Source: Pseudomonas viridiflava
GTDB lineage: Bacteria > Pseudomonadota > Gammaproteobacteria > Pseudomonadales > Pseudomonadaceae
Length of the DNA stretch: 64,000 bases
Reading direction: 5' to 3'
Assembly (NCBI RefSeq): GCF_900582195.1
Contig: NZ_UTHA01000019.1
Span: 18,775 to 82,774, forward strand
The translations under genes were made by a program, and so were the position numbers. The notes beneath the pieces were generated by a model. It was not told where the DNA came from, made no database searches, and saw only the letters and a program-made list of their open reading frames with translations. This document shows, piece by piece, positions 35,431-43,538 of the stretch. Each line of letters begins with the position of its first letter. Within the stretch, counting starts at the first letter, position 1.

Positions 35431-36273
35431 ATGCTCGACAGCCCGACCCGCGAACACCTCGACACCTTGCAAGAGGTGATGGCCGGTGGCGATTTCATTG
35501 TGCTGACCGGAGCCGGCATCAGCACGCCGTCGGGCATTCCGGATTACCGCGACAGCGAAGGTGTGCGGCGTGGGCGGCAACCGATGATGTATCAGGAGTT
35601 TCTGGCCGCCCCTGAATCACGCCGTCGCTATTGGGCACGTGCGATGCTCGGCTGGCCGCGTGTACGCCAGGCACGACCGAACGCAGCGCACGAGGCATTG
35701 GCCGGTTTGCAACACCATGGCCTGATCCGCGACTTGATCACCCAGAACGTCGACACCCTGCACGATAAGGCCGGCAGTCACGATGTGATCGAACTGCACG
35801 GCAGCCTGCATCGCGTCCTGTGCCTGGACTGCGGCCAGCGCAGTGAGCGTGATTCGATTCAACAATTGATGGAACGGCAAAATCCGTATCTGGCCGGGGT
35901 CGATGCCGTGCAGGCACCGGATGGCGACACCCTGCTCGATCCGACGTTCGAGGCGCGTTTTCAAGTGCCGCAGTGTCCGCATTGCGCTGGTGAACGAATG
36001 AAACCGGACGTGGTGTTTTTCGGCGAGAACGTCGCGCAGCCCACGGCGGCCAGGGCGATGGCGGCGGCAGAAAATGCGGCGGGGATGCTGGTGGTGGGTT
36101 CGTCGTTGATGGCGTATTCGGCGTTTCGCCTGTGCCGGGTGATTGCCGATCGTGGCAAGCCGTTGATTGCGATCAATCTGGGCAAGACCCGCGCGGATGA
36201 CTTGCTGGATTTGAAGATTGAAGCGTCGTGTGAACAGCTTTTGCCGTTGTTGGCGAGGGAGCTGGATCGGTGA
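35431..36273 (+). CDS. Sirtuin NAD-dependent protein deacylase
   Basis: Sirtuins remove acyl groups from lysines using NAD. The 280-residue protein has LTGAGISTPSGIPDYR (NAD binding), ITQNVDTLH, the catalytic His123 in ELHGSLH, zinc cysteines CLDC (131, 134) and CPHC (about 177-180), then KPDVVFFGENV and VVGSSLMAYSAFRL. It resembles SIRT4-type class II enzymes rather than CobB, so the preferred acyl group may differ from acetyl. The start MLDSPTREH follows GGAG. Confidence 0.92.
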   Translation: MLDSPTREHLDTLQEVMAGGDFIVLTGAGISTPSGIPDYRDSEGVRRGRQPMMYQEFLAAPESRRRYWARAMLGWPRVRQARPNAAHEALAGLQHHGLIRDLITQNVDTLHDKAGSHDVIELHGSLHRVLCLDCGQRSERDSIQQLMERQNPYLAGVDAVQAPDGDTLLDPTFEARFQVPQCPHCAGERMKPDVVFFGENVAQPTAARAMAAAENAAGMLVVGSSLMAYSAFRLCRVIADRGKPLIAINLGKTRADDLLDLKIEASCEQLLPLLARELDR

Positions 36274-36307
36274 GTTGCTGCATTCTGCGCTCGACTCAGG
36301 ACCCAAG

Positions 36308-36466
36308 CCCCTCACCCTAGCCCTCTCCCAAGGGAGAGGGAACTGACCTGTTCTGGTCAAGCGATACATCGACCTGAAACTTTCGAGTCGAACCCATTTT
36401 CTGAAATGCCCCCGATCAGCTCCCTGCCCCCTCGCCCCCTTGGGGGAGAGGGTTGGGGTGAGGGGG
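36308..36466. repeat. Inverted CCCTCACCC-type repeat pair
   Basis: One hairpin copy (36308-36343, CCCTCTCCC-AA-GGGAGAGGG core) and an inverted copy (36427-36466, ending GGTTGGGGTGAGGGGG) form a family distinct from the REP elements. A related pair occurs at 50670-50830. It fills the 199-base gap between convergent genes. Confidence 0.8.
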
Positions 36467-36472
36467 TAGATC

Positions 36473-37360
36473 TCACCGTCGCCCCAGATCTTCAGCCTTG
36501 AGAATATCGAACAACGCCTGCGCCGCCGCCGACAGTTCATTGCCCGGTTCGGTCAGCACGCCGATGGCCCGTTCCACCGAGTCATCCAGCGTCAGGCAAT
36601 GGGCGCCCAGCTCCTGCATCTGCTCGGCGCACAACGCCGGCACGGCGCTGACGCCCAGACCGCTGGCGACCATACGCCCGACCGTCGCCAGTTGATGACT
36701 TTCAAACTCCACGGGCAACTTCATGCCACGCGCTTGCAAGTGCTCTTCGAGCATCACCCGCACCGTTGATGGTCGCTGCAAGGTGATGAACGGCTCCTGC
36801 AACAACGTTTGCCAGTCGATCTCGCTAAGCCGGGCCAGCGACGAATCCTTCGACACCACCGCAACAAAGCGATCCATGTACAACGGCGTAAACGTCATGG
36901 AAGTGTTTTGCATCGGCTCGAACGCCACCCCCAGTTCCACCTGACGATCACGAACCATCTCCAGCACTTGCTCGTTGATCACGTCATTGACCGTGACGTT
37001 GACGTTCGGATAGCGCGCGCGGAAGGTCTTGAGGATCGGCGGCAGCAGGTTGCCGGCGAACGACGGCATCGCCGCCAGCGTCACCCGCCCGCGCTGCAAG
37101 CTGAAGCGTTGGCGCATTTCGTCTTCGGCGTTATCCCAGTCCGCGATCAGGCGCCGGGCCAGTGGCAGCAGCGACTCACCTTCTGCGGTCAGCGCCACAT
37201 TGCGGGTGTTGCGGCTGAACAGGCGCCCGCCCAGCCCTTCTTCCAGCGCTTTGATGGTCAGGCTCAAGGCTGATTGCGAGAGATGCAGGCGCTCGCAGGC
37301 CACGGCGAAGCTCAGGCTCTGGGCCACGGCGAGGAAGGCGCGGATCTGTTTGATGGTCAT
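36473..37360 (-). CDS. dhcR: LysR-family regulator of the dhc/ato genes
   Basis: The 295-residue protein has an N-terminal LysR helix-turn-helix (MTIKQIRAFLAVAQSLSFAVACERLHLSQSALSLTIKALEEGLGGRLFSR) and the periplasmic-binding-protein-like effector domain. It is divergent from the CoA-transferase/thiolase operon, as dhcR is from dhcAB-atoB in P. aeruginosa. The start 6 bases after GGAG is chosen over an ORF extension of 28 codons that runs through a hairpin repeat. The name rests on this gene order. Confidence 0.85.
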   Translation of the reverse strand: MTIKQIRAFLAVAQSLSFAVACERLHLSQSALSLTIKALEEGLGGRLFSRNTRNVALTAEGESLLPLARRLIADWDNAEDEMRQRFSLQRGRVTLAAMPSFAGNLLPPILKTFRARYPNVNVTVNDVINEQVLEMVRDRQVELGVAFEPMQNTSMTFTPLYMDRFVAVVSKDSSLARLSEIDWQTLLQEPFITLQRPSTVRVMLEEHLQARGMKLPVEFESHQLATVGRMVASGLGVSAVPALCAEQMQELGAHCLTLDDSVERAIGVLTEPGNELSAAAQALFDILKAEDLGRR

Positions 37361-37395
37361 GCTCGCTTCGCTCCAGTTGTAAGCTACAAGCGTTA

Positions 37396-37459
37396 AGCGG
37401 CAAGCCATAATGATCGTTCCCACGCAGAGCGTGGGAACGATCAAAGCGGCAAGCCATAA
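37396..37459. repeat. Hairpin element flanked by 15-bp direct repeats
   Basis: A 31-base hairpin (GATCGTTCCCACGC-AGA-GCGTGGGAACGATC, 37412-37442) has the 15-base direct repeat AGCGGCAAGCCATAA on each side (37396-37410 and 37445-37459). The same hairpin core recurs at 50891-51000 and 56040-56141. The flanking repeats look like a target-site duplication, or else part of a larger duplicated unit. Confidence 0.8.
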
Positions 37460-37580
37460 CGCGACTATTGAGTTTTATCTATCAATCAACCTTAAAAATC
37501 AACTTAACAAATATATCCACCGGCGCGACACTCCAACCATTCGGCTAGCCAGCCGCCCGCAAATAATAAAAGAGGTGCAT

Positions 37581-38279
37581 ATGGCAGGTTTCGACAAGCG
37601 CGTGAGTTCCTACGAGGAAGCCCTCGCCGGGCTTGAGGACGGCATGACCGTTATCGCCGGCGGCTTCGGTCTGTGCGGCATTCCGGAAAACCTGATCGCC
37701 GAGATCAAGCGCAAAGGCACCCGCGACCTCACCGTCGTCTCCAACAACTGCGGCGTCGACGGTTTCGGCCTTGGCGTGCTGCTCACCGATCGCCAGATCA
37801 GCAAAGTCATCGCTTCCTACGTCGGCGAAAACAAGCTGTTCGAAGAGCAACTGCTCAAGGGCGACATCGAAGTCATCCTCACCCCGCAAGGCACCCTCGC
37901 CGAGAAGATGCGCGCGGGCGGCGCCGGCATTCCGGCCTTCTTCACCGCCACCGGCGTCGGCACCCCGGTCGCCGAAGGCAAGGAAGTGCGTGAATTCAAG
38001 GGGCGCAAGTACCTGATGGAAGAATCCATCACCGGCGACTTCGCCATCGTCAAAGGCTGGAAAGCCGACCACTTCGGCAACGTCGTCTACCGTCACACCG
38101 CGCAGAACTTCAACCCGCTGGCCGCTACTGCCGGCAAAATCACCGTGGTTGAAGTCGAAGAAATCGTCGAACCCGGCGAACTCGACCCCTCGCAGATCCA
38201 CACCCCGGGCATCTACGTCGATCGGGTCATTTGCGGCACGTTCGAAAAACGCATCGAACAGCGCACCATCCGCAAATAA
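37581..38279 (+). CDS. dhcA: CoA transferase subunit A (dehydrocarnitine/3-oxoacid type)
   Basis: The 232-residue alpha subunit has the family I CoA-transferase pattern ([78 protein letters not shown]). With subunit B it moves CoA between an acyl-CoA and a short 3-oxo or dehydrocarnitine acid. The start MAGFDKRV follows AGAGG. The gene order LysR / A / B / thiolase matches dhcR-dhcAB-atoB of P. aeruginosa, which acts in carnitine breakdown. Acetoacetate use is the other possibility. Confidence 0.9.
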   Translation: MAGFDKRVSSYEEALAGLEDGMTVIAGGFGLCGIPENLIAEIKRKGTRDLTVVSNNCGVDGFGLGVLLTDRQISKVIASYVGENKLFEEQLLKGDIEVILTPQGTLAEKMRAGGAGIPAFFTATGVGTPVAEGKEVREFKGRKYLMEESITGDFAIVKGWKADHFGNVVYRHTAQNFNPLAATAGKITVVEVEEIVEPGELDPSQIHTPGIYVDRVICGTFEKRIEQRTIRK

Positions 38280-38303
38280 TTCAGGCTGACGGAGAACAAG
38301 AAC

Positions 38304-38969
38304 ATGGCACTTACCCGCGAACAAATGGCTCAGCGCGTCGCCCGCGAAATGCAGGACGGCTTTTACGTAAACCTCGGCATCGGCATCCCGACCCTGGTCG
38401 CCAACTACATTCCCGACGGCATGGAAGTCATGCTGCAATCGGAAAACGGCCTGCTCGGTATGGGCCCGTTCCCGACCGAGGACACCATTGATGCCGATAT
38501 GATCAACGCCGGCAAGCAAACCGTGACCGCACGCATCGGCGCGTCGATCTTCAACTCCGCCGAATCCTTCGCGATGATCCGCGGTGGCCGTGTCGACCTG
38601 ACCGTGCTCGGCGCGTTCGAAGTCGACGTCGAAGGCAACATCGCCTCGTGGATGATCCCCGGCAAACTGGTCAAGGGCATGGGCGGCGCGATGGATCTGG
38701 TGGCCGGCGCCGACAACATCATCGTCATCATGACCCACGCTTCGAAGGACGGTGAGTCAAAACTGTTGGCCAAATGCAGCCTGCCGCTGACTGGCGCCGG
38801 CTGCATCAAGCGTGTGCTGACCGACCTCGCCTACCTGGAAATCGAAAATGGCGCTTTTGTCCTCAAGGAACGCGCACCTGGCGTCAGCGTCGAGGAAATC
38901 GTCGCCAAAACCGCTGGTAAACTGATCGTCCCGGATCACGTACCGGAAATGCAGTTCGCTGCCCAGTGA
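38304..38969 (+). CDS. dhcB: CoA transferase subunit B
   Basis: The 221-residue beta subunit carries the catalytic glutamate region [13 protein letters not shown] and the family blocks [19 protein letters not shown] and [28 protein letters not shown]. The gene lies 24 bases after subunit A and 11 bases before the thiolase gene, so the three are one operon. Confidence 0.92.
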   Translation: MALTREQMAQRVAREMQDGFYVNLGIGIPTLVANYIPDGMEVMLQSENGLLGMGPFPTEDTIDADMINAGKQTVTARIGASIFNSAESFAMIRGGRVDLTVLGAFEVDVEGNIASWMIPGKLVKGMGGAMDLVAGADNIIVIMTHASKDGESKLLAKCSLPLTGAGCIKRVLTDLAYLEIENGAFVLKERAPGVSVEEIVAKTAGKLIVPDHVPEMQFAAQ

Positions 38970-38980
38970 GGAATTCGAAA

Positions 38981-40162
38981 ATGCAAGACGTCGTAATTGT
39001 TGCCGCCACGCGTACCGCGATCGGCAGTTTCCAGGGTTCGCTGGCCAGCGTGTCCGCCGTTGATCTGGGCGCGGCGGTGATCCGTCAGTTGCTCGAACAA
39101 ACCGGTCTGGACGGTGCACAGGTCGATGAAGTGATCATGGGCCAGGTACTGACCGCCGGCGCCGGCCAGAACCCGGCGCGTCAGGCTGCGATCAAGGCCG
39201 GCCTGCCCCACGCCGTGCCAGCAATGACCCTGAACAAGGTTTGCGGTTCGGGCTTGAAAGCCCTGCATTTGGGTGCGCAAGCGATCCGTTGCGGCGACGC
39301 TGAGGTGATCATCGCCGGCGGCCAGGAAAACATGAGCCTGTCCAACTACGTCATGCCGGGCGCACGCACCGGTCTGCGCATGGGCCACGCACAAATCGTC
39401 GACACCATGATCAGCGATGGTCTGTGGGATGCGTTCAACGATTACCACATGGGCATCACCGCCGAGAATCTGGTCGACAAATACGAGATCAGCCGTGAGC
39501 AGCAGGACGCCTTCGCTGCCGCGTCTCAGCAAAAAGCTGCCGCTGCCATTGAGGCCGGCCGCTTTGTCGATGAAATCACCCCGATCCTGATCCCGCAGCG
39601 CAAAGGCGACCCGGTTGCCTTCAAGGTCGATGAGCAGCCACGTGGCGATACCACCGCCGAATCCCTGGCGAAACTGCGTCCGGCCTTTAAAAAGGATGGC
39701 AGCGTCACCGCCGGCAATGCCTCGTCGCTGAACGACGGCGCCGCCGCCGTGATTCTAATGAGCGCCGAGAAAGCCAAGTCCCTCGGACTGCCGGTTCTGG
39801 CGACGATCGCCGCTTATGCCAACGCAGGCGTTGATCCAGCAATCATGGGCATCGGCCCGGTGTCAGCCACCCGTCGCTGCCTCGACAAGGCCGGCTGGAA
39901 CATCGACCAGCTCGACCTGATCGAAGCCAACGAAGCGTTTGCTGCACAATCGCTGGCGGTGGCCAAGGATCTGCAATGGGATCTGGACAAGGTCAACGTC
40001 AACGGCGGCGCCATTGCGCTGGGCCATCCGATCGGTGCCTCGGGTTGCCGCGTGCTGGTGACGCTGCTGCATGAAATGATCAAGCGTGATGCGAAAAAGG
40101 GTCTGGCGACCCTGTGCATCGGCGGCGGTCAGGGTGTGGCGCTGGCGCTGGAACGCGCATAA
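38981..40162 (+). CDS. atoB: Acetyl-CoA C-acetyltransferase (thiolase)
   Basis: This 393-residue thiolase splits acetoacetyl-CoA into two acetyl-CoA in the degradative direction. It has the nucleophile Cys88 in [16 protein letters not shown], the His of [16 protein letters not shown] and the second Cys in [18 protein letters not shown] 8 bases before the ATG sets the start. It completes the pathway started by the CoA transferase. A terminator follows 55 bases downstream. Confidence 0.95.
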   Translation: MQDVVIVAATRTAIGSFQGSLASVSAVDLGAAVIRQLLEQTGLDGAQVDEVIMGQVLTAGAGQNPARQAAIKAGLPHAVPAMTLNKVCGSGLKALHLGAQAIRCGDAEVIIAGGQENMSLSNYVMPGARTGLRMGHAQIVDTMISDGLWDAFNDYHMGITAENLVDKYEISREQQDAFAAASQQKAAAAIEAGRFVDEITPILIPQRKGDPVAFKVDEQPRGDTTAESLAKLRPAFKKDGSVTAGNASSLNDGAAAVILMSAEKAKSLGLPVLATIAAYANAGVDPAIMGIGPVSATRRCLDKAGWNIDQLDLIEANEAFAAQSLAVAKDLQWDLDKVNVNGGAIALGHPIGASGCRVLVTLLHEMIKRDAKKGLATLCIGGGQGVALALERA

Positions 40163-40216
40163 CCAGAGTTCAACAGTGAATGGCGGATCCACGACATCCG
40201 CCGCTTGCTGGCAACA

Positions 40217-40257
40217 AAAACCCGGGGCGACTTGCGTTGCACCGGGTGTTTTTTTGC
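40217..40257 (+). terminator. Rho-independent terminator after atoB
   Basis: A stem AACCCGG / CCGGGTG with a loop of about 16 bases is followed by seven T residues. Confidence 0.78.
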
Positions 40258-40289
40258 CTGTTCGAAATGTGCGTTGAATGTTCCGGCGC

Positions 40290-40358
40290 CTTCGCGAGCA
40301 AGCTCGCTCCCACAAGGGAACGCATTTCAAAATGTGGGAGCGAGCCTGCTCGCGAAGG
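40290..40358. repeat. REP pair (REPIN)
   Basis: Two inverted GAGCGAGC.TGCTCGC hairpins lie between convergent atoB and cobF. Confidence 0.9.
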
Positions 40359-40380
40359 GGCCCGTCCGGCCAGCGAAAAT

Positions 40381-41136
40381 CTAAGGCTTACGCAGCAGGT
40401 ATGTATCCATGATCCACCCATGCTCCGCTCGCGCCGCCTTGCGCACCCGTTCGATCTCATCGGCGACATCGGCAAGCCTGCCACTGATCAGGATCTCGTC
40501 CGGTGTGCCCAGGTAAGCCCCCCAGTAAATCTCGCTCTGCTGATCGGCGACTTGATGATAAGAATCCTCAGCATCGAGCATCACCACCAGACTGTCCGCA
40601 TCACTCACCTGCCCCGCTGCCAAACGCCGCCCCGTGGTGATTTCAATCGACCGACCGATGGTATTCAACGGCACCTTGTGCTGCGCCGCCAACGCCTGAA
40701 CGCTGGTAATCCCGGGGATCACTTCAAACTCGAAGACACACGCGCCCGAAGCAAGAATCGCCTGAAGGATACGCACGGTGCTGTCGTACAACGCCGGGTC
40801 GCCCCACACCAGAAAACCGCCGCACTGGCCGTCAGACAATTCGTCATTGATCAACCGCTCGAAAGTCTGCTGTTTGGCACGGTTCAGCTCATCGACACTG
40901 GCGGCGTAGTCGACATCGCCGCGTTCGCGCTCCGGACTGTGGGCTTCGACGAAGCGGTAGCCAGGGTCGCTGATGTAGCGCTCACAAATCTCGCGGCGCA
41001 GGTCGATCAGCTTGTCCTTGCTCTGGCCTTTGTCCATCAAAAAAAACACGTTGACCCGATTCAGCGCCTTCACGGCCTGCATCGTGATGTAGTCGGGATT
41101 ACCGGCACCGATGCCGATCACCAGCAGTTGTTTCAT
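40381..41136 (-). CDS. cobF: Precorrin-6A synthase (deacetylating)
   Basis: CobF methylates precorrin-5 at C-1 and removes its acetyl group in the aerobic cobalamin pathway. The 251-residue protein has the tetrapyrrole methylase fold: LLVIGIGAGNPDYITMQAVKALNRVNVFFLMDKG, GFLVWGDPALYDSTVRIL, FEVIPGITSVQALAA and NTIGRSIEITTGRRL. The ATG overlaps the stop of the upstream phosphatase-like gene (TGATG). No other cob gene is in the window and no cobalamin riboswitch is visible upstream. Confidence 0.94.
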   Translation of the reverse strand: MKQLLVIGIGAGNPDYITMQAVKALNRVNVFFLMDKGQSKDKLIDLRREICERYISDPGYRFVEAHSPERERGDVDYAASVDELNRAKQQTFERLINDELSDGQCGGFLVWGDPALYDSTVRILQAILASGACVFEFEVIPGITSVQALAAQHKVPLNTIGRSIEITTGRRLAAGQVSDADSLVVMLDAEDSYHQVADQQSEIYWGAYLGTPDEILISGRLADVADEIERVRKAARAEHGWIMDTYLLRKP

Positions 41137-41705
41137 CAACGTGCTCCTTTAACGTCCAGGCCCGGCAAGCGTAGCCGCCAGCGCCCGGTGAAACGCAGTT
41201 CGACCATCGATAATGGTTCGACATCAATGTCATGAAACGCTGTGCCTTGCATCACGTGGATCAGCGCGGCGCGGATGACAAACGGATGCGTCACCGCCAC
41301 CACATGTCCCGGCGTGGCTTGCAGGCTGCTCAGCCATATCGCCACGCGCTCGCATAACTGCGCCACCGACTCACCGCCGTGAGGTGTTGCGTGAGGATCT
41401 TCGAGCCAGGCGTGCAGCGCCGGGTCTTCAGAGTTTTGCAGGGATTTGATCGATACCCCGTGCCAGCGCCCCCAGTCACAATCGCGCAGCGACTCATCAA
41501 TCTGCGCATCCGCGCCAAACCATGCCGCCGTCTGGCGGGTGCGCAATTCCGGCGCACAAATCAAGCGGCGTGCGGCGTCGAAACGCTCAGCCAGTGCACC
41601 TGACGCCAGGTCGAAATTTTCAACGGGCTCATTCGTAGGAAAACACGCCAATTTCTGTGCGACGGTTCGTGCATGGCAAATCAATGTCAAACGAGTGGTT
41701 TGCAC
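41136..41705 (-). CDS. Histidine-phosphatase-fold protein coupled to cobF
   Basis: The 189-residue protein has the phosphoglycerate-mutase-like fold (ICAPELRTRQTAAWFG, DESLRDCDWGRWHG, HGGESVAQLCERVAIWLSSL, VVAVTHPFVIRAALIH). In the active-site motif the usual Arg-His-Gly is Cys-His-Ala (LICHARTVAQ), so the first catalytic Arg is missing. The nucleophile His is kept. Coupling to cobF suggests a role like alpha-ribazole phosphatase, but the altered motif makes activity uncertain. It starts with GTG. Confidence 0.8.
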   Translation of the reverse strand: MQTTRLTLICHARTVAQKLACFPTNEPVENFDLASGALAERFDAARRLICAPELRTRQTAAWFGADAQIDESLRDCDWGRWHGVSIKSLQNSEDPALHAWLEDPHATPHGGESVAQLCERVAIWLSSLQATPGHVVAVTHPFVIRAALIHVMQGTAFHDIDVEPLSMVELRFTGRWRLRLPGLDVKGAR

Positions 41706-41717
41706 AGGCAGCGCTCC

Positions 41718-41810
41718 GGTAGGCCTTGATGGAAATCAACGACGCAAAGCCGTTTTGTTGGCAATTGTGCCGTAAACCGAGGGTTACGGGGTCGCGGGAT
41801 AGCCACCGGC
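41718..41810 (+). ncRNA. Possible c-di-GMP-I (GEMM)-like structured RNA
   Basis: GGC, a TTGAT-GGAA-ATCAA hairpin with a GNRA loop, then GACGCAAAGCC (41741-41751) reproduce the left half of the GEMM-I fold, in which GGC pairs with GCC. Downstream come a perfect CCGTAA/TTACGG stem and ATAGCCACCGG, which only partly resembles the expected right half. The conserved AAACC before the hairpin is missing. It could be a diverged riboswitch, another leader RNA of the rpiR gene, or chance. Confidence 0.3.
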
Positions 41811-41958
41811 AAAAACCGACTACGCCAGGAATACGGCAATATCTGACAGCGTTGTGGGCAATGGACTACAAGACAGATCGAAATCCGTGTAGCCCTTGTT
41901 ACACGGGCATCTCACCGCATTCTGGCGCCGTTTAAACGCGGTGAAAAATTCACTAGAC

Positions 41959-41976
41959 ATGTAACGTCAGTTACAT
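41959..41976. promoter_or_regulatory. Palindromic operator upstream of the rpiR-type gene
   Basis: ATGTAAC-GTCA-GTTACAT is a perfect 7-base dyad 60 bases before the regulator start codon. RpiR-family proteins bind such dyads, so autoregulation and control of the following operon are plausible. Confidence 0.5.
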
Positions 41977-42036
41977 AAATACTGTTTTAACGGATTATGA
42001 AGCGAATTCAACACCCCCCATCCAGCAGGAGCCCGG

Positions 42037-42891
42037 ATGCCCCCTCTCAGAGACGTGATCACCGATCCCGGCCTGGATCTTACGCCGTCGGAGCGCAAAG
42101 TCGTTCGCGCCTTGCTTGATCAGTACCCACGCAACGGTCTGGGGCCGATGGCGCGTCTGGCCGAACATGCCGGCGTCAGCGATCCGACCATTGTGCGGCT
42201 GGTGAAAAAACTCGGCTTCGGCGGTTATGCCGAATTCCAGGATGCCCTGCTCAGCGACATGGATCACCGCCTGCGCTCGCCGCGCACGCTGTTGCAGCCG
42301 CGCGCCCATCAGCACAAGGACGACGCCTGGAGCCACTATCTGGGCGACAGCCATCGTCTGCTGGTCGAAACCCAATCGCTGACCCAGCCGGAAGACGTGC
42401 GCATACTCACCGACTGGCTGCTCGATGCCCGGCATCAGGTGTACTGCTTCGGCGGGCGTTTCAGCAGCCTGATGGCCACCTATCTACTCAATCACCTGCG
42501 CCTGCTGCGCCCCGGCTGCTTCGCGCTGGAAGACAACGCGCAATTGCCCGATCGCCTGTTCGATGTGCAACGCCAGGACGTGGTGCTGCTGTTCGACTAC
42601 CGCCGCTACCAAACCCAGGCCCTGCGGGTCGCCAGTGCGGCGAAGAACAACAACGCCCGCGTGGTGCTGTTCACCGACATCTATGCCTCGCCACTGCGCG
42701 AACTGGCTGACCTGATCATCAGCGCCCCGGTGGAATCGGCTTCGCCGTTCGACACTATGGTCCCGGCGCTGGCTCAGGTCGAAGCACTGATTGCCTGCCT
42801 GACCTTGCGCACCGAAAACCTCGCCGATCGCCTGGAAGGCATCGATGCCCTGCGCAATGACTTCAACACCCACCTGCTGGAGGATAAATAA
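42037..42891 (+). CDS. RpiR/MurR-family regulator (HTH + SIS)
   Basis: The 284-residue protein has an N-terminal RpiR helix-turn-helix (TPSERKVVRALLDQYPRNGLGPMARLAEHAGVSDPTIVRLVKKLGFGGYAEFQDAL). Its SIS domain (about 125-260; VYCFGGRFSSLMATYLLNHLRLL, QDVVLLFDYRRYQTQALRVASAAKNNNARVVLFTD) usually senses a phosphosugar or small metabolite. It is the first gene of a cluster running at least to 45602 with gaps of 2 bases or overlaps, so it probably controls these genes in response to their substrate. Confidence 0.88.
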   Translation: MPPLRDVITDPGLDLTPSERKVVRALLDQYPRNGLGPMARLAEHAGVSDPTIVRLVKKLGFGGYAEFQDALLSDMDHRLRSPRTLLQPRAHQHKDDAWSHYLGDSHRLLVETQSLTQPEDVRILTDWLLDARHQVYCFGGRFSSLMATYLLNHLRLLRPGCFALEDNAQLPDRLFDVQRQDVVLLFDYRRYQTQALRVASAAKNNNARVVLFTDIYASPLRELADLIISAPVESASPFDTMVPALAQVEALIACLTLRTENLADRLEGIDALRNDFNTHLLEDK

Positions 42892-42893
42892 GG

Positions 42894-43538
42894 ATGTTCA
42901 GCCTTCCCCATCGCTCGCCAAGGGACTTGCCGTTTGTCACCGATCACACCGCGCTGTTGCTGGTGGACATGCAGCGTGCCTGGCTCGAACCGCAGTTCGA
43001 CGCGCACCTCAACGGGCCTGACGCCGAATATTTCCTGACCCGCGCGCACATGCAGGTGGTGCCCAATCAACGTCGTTTGCTCTGTGCCTTTCGCGAGGCG
43101 CGGCAGAACGTGCTGCACACCATTATCGAAAGCCTCACCGCCGATGGCCGCGACCGCTCGCTCGATCACAAACTCTCGGACATGCACCTGCCCAAAGGCA
43201 GCGTGCAGGCGCGGATCATTGAAGACCTGAGCCCGGTGGAAAACGAAATCGTCCTGCCGAAGACCTCGTCCGGGGTATTCAACTCGACCAACATCGACTA
43301 CGTGCTGCGCAACCTGCAAACCCGTCATCTGATCATCGCCGGCATCGTCACCGACCAGTGCGTGGACATGGCCGTGCGCGACGCCGCCGACCGTGGTTAT
43401 CTGGTCACCCTGGTGGAAGATGCCTGCGCCACCTACAGCGCCGAACGCCATCACGCCTGCCTGGATGCGATCAAGGGTTACTGCTGGATCACCGACACCG
43501 ACACCGTGCTCGGCCGCCTGCAGGAGATGCGGCCATGA
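42894..43538 (+). CDS. Cysteine hydrolase, isochorismatase family
   Basis: The 214-residue enzyme has the Asp-Lys-Cys triad of the family: Asp25 in LLVDMQRAW, Lys123 in VLPKTSSGVFNST and Cys156 in GIVTDQCVDMAVRDAADRGY. Such enzymes hydrolyse amides, carbamoyl or isochorismate-type bonds. It overlaps the ligase gene downstream by 4 bases. In this amine or amino-acid cluster an amidase role is likeliest. Confidence 0.87.
   Translation: MFSLPHRSPRDLPFVTDHTALLLVDMQRAWLEPQFDAHLNGPDAEYFLTRAHMQVVPNQRRLLCAFREARQNVLHTIIESLTADGRDRSLDHKLSDMHLPKGSVQARIIEDLSPVENEIVLPKTSSGVFNSTNIDYVLRNLQTRHLIIAGIVTDQCVDMAVRDAADRGYLVTLVEDACATYSAERHHACLDAIKGYCWITDTDTVLGRLQEMRP

Larger units (their letters stand above)
41706..42036. 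other. Intergenic region, possible structured RNA and operator
   Basis: The 331-base gap holds no convincing gene. It contains a possible structured RNA on the plus strand (41718-41810) and a perfect dyad at 41959-41976. An AT-rich stretch before the rpiR gene may carry its promoter. Confidence 0.55.

Noticed and set aside
41706..42036. Cobalamin riboswitch before the cobF unit
   Set aside because: The B12-box and the other conserved blocks are not present on the minus strand upstream of 41705.
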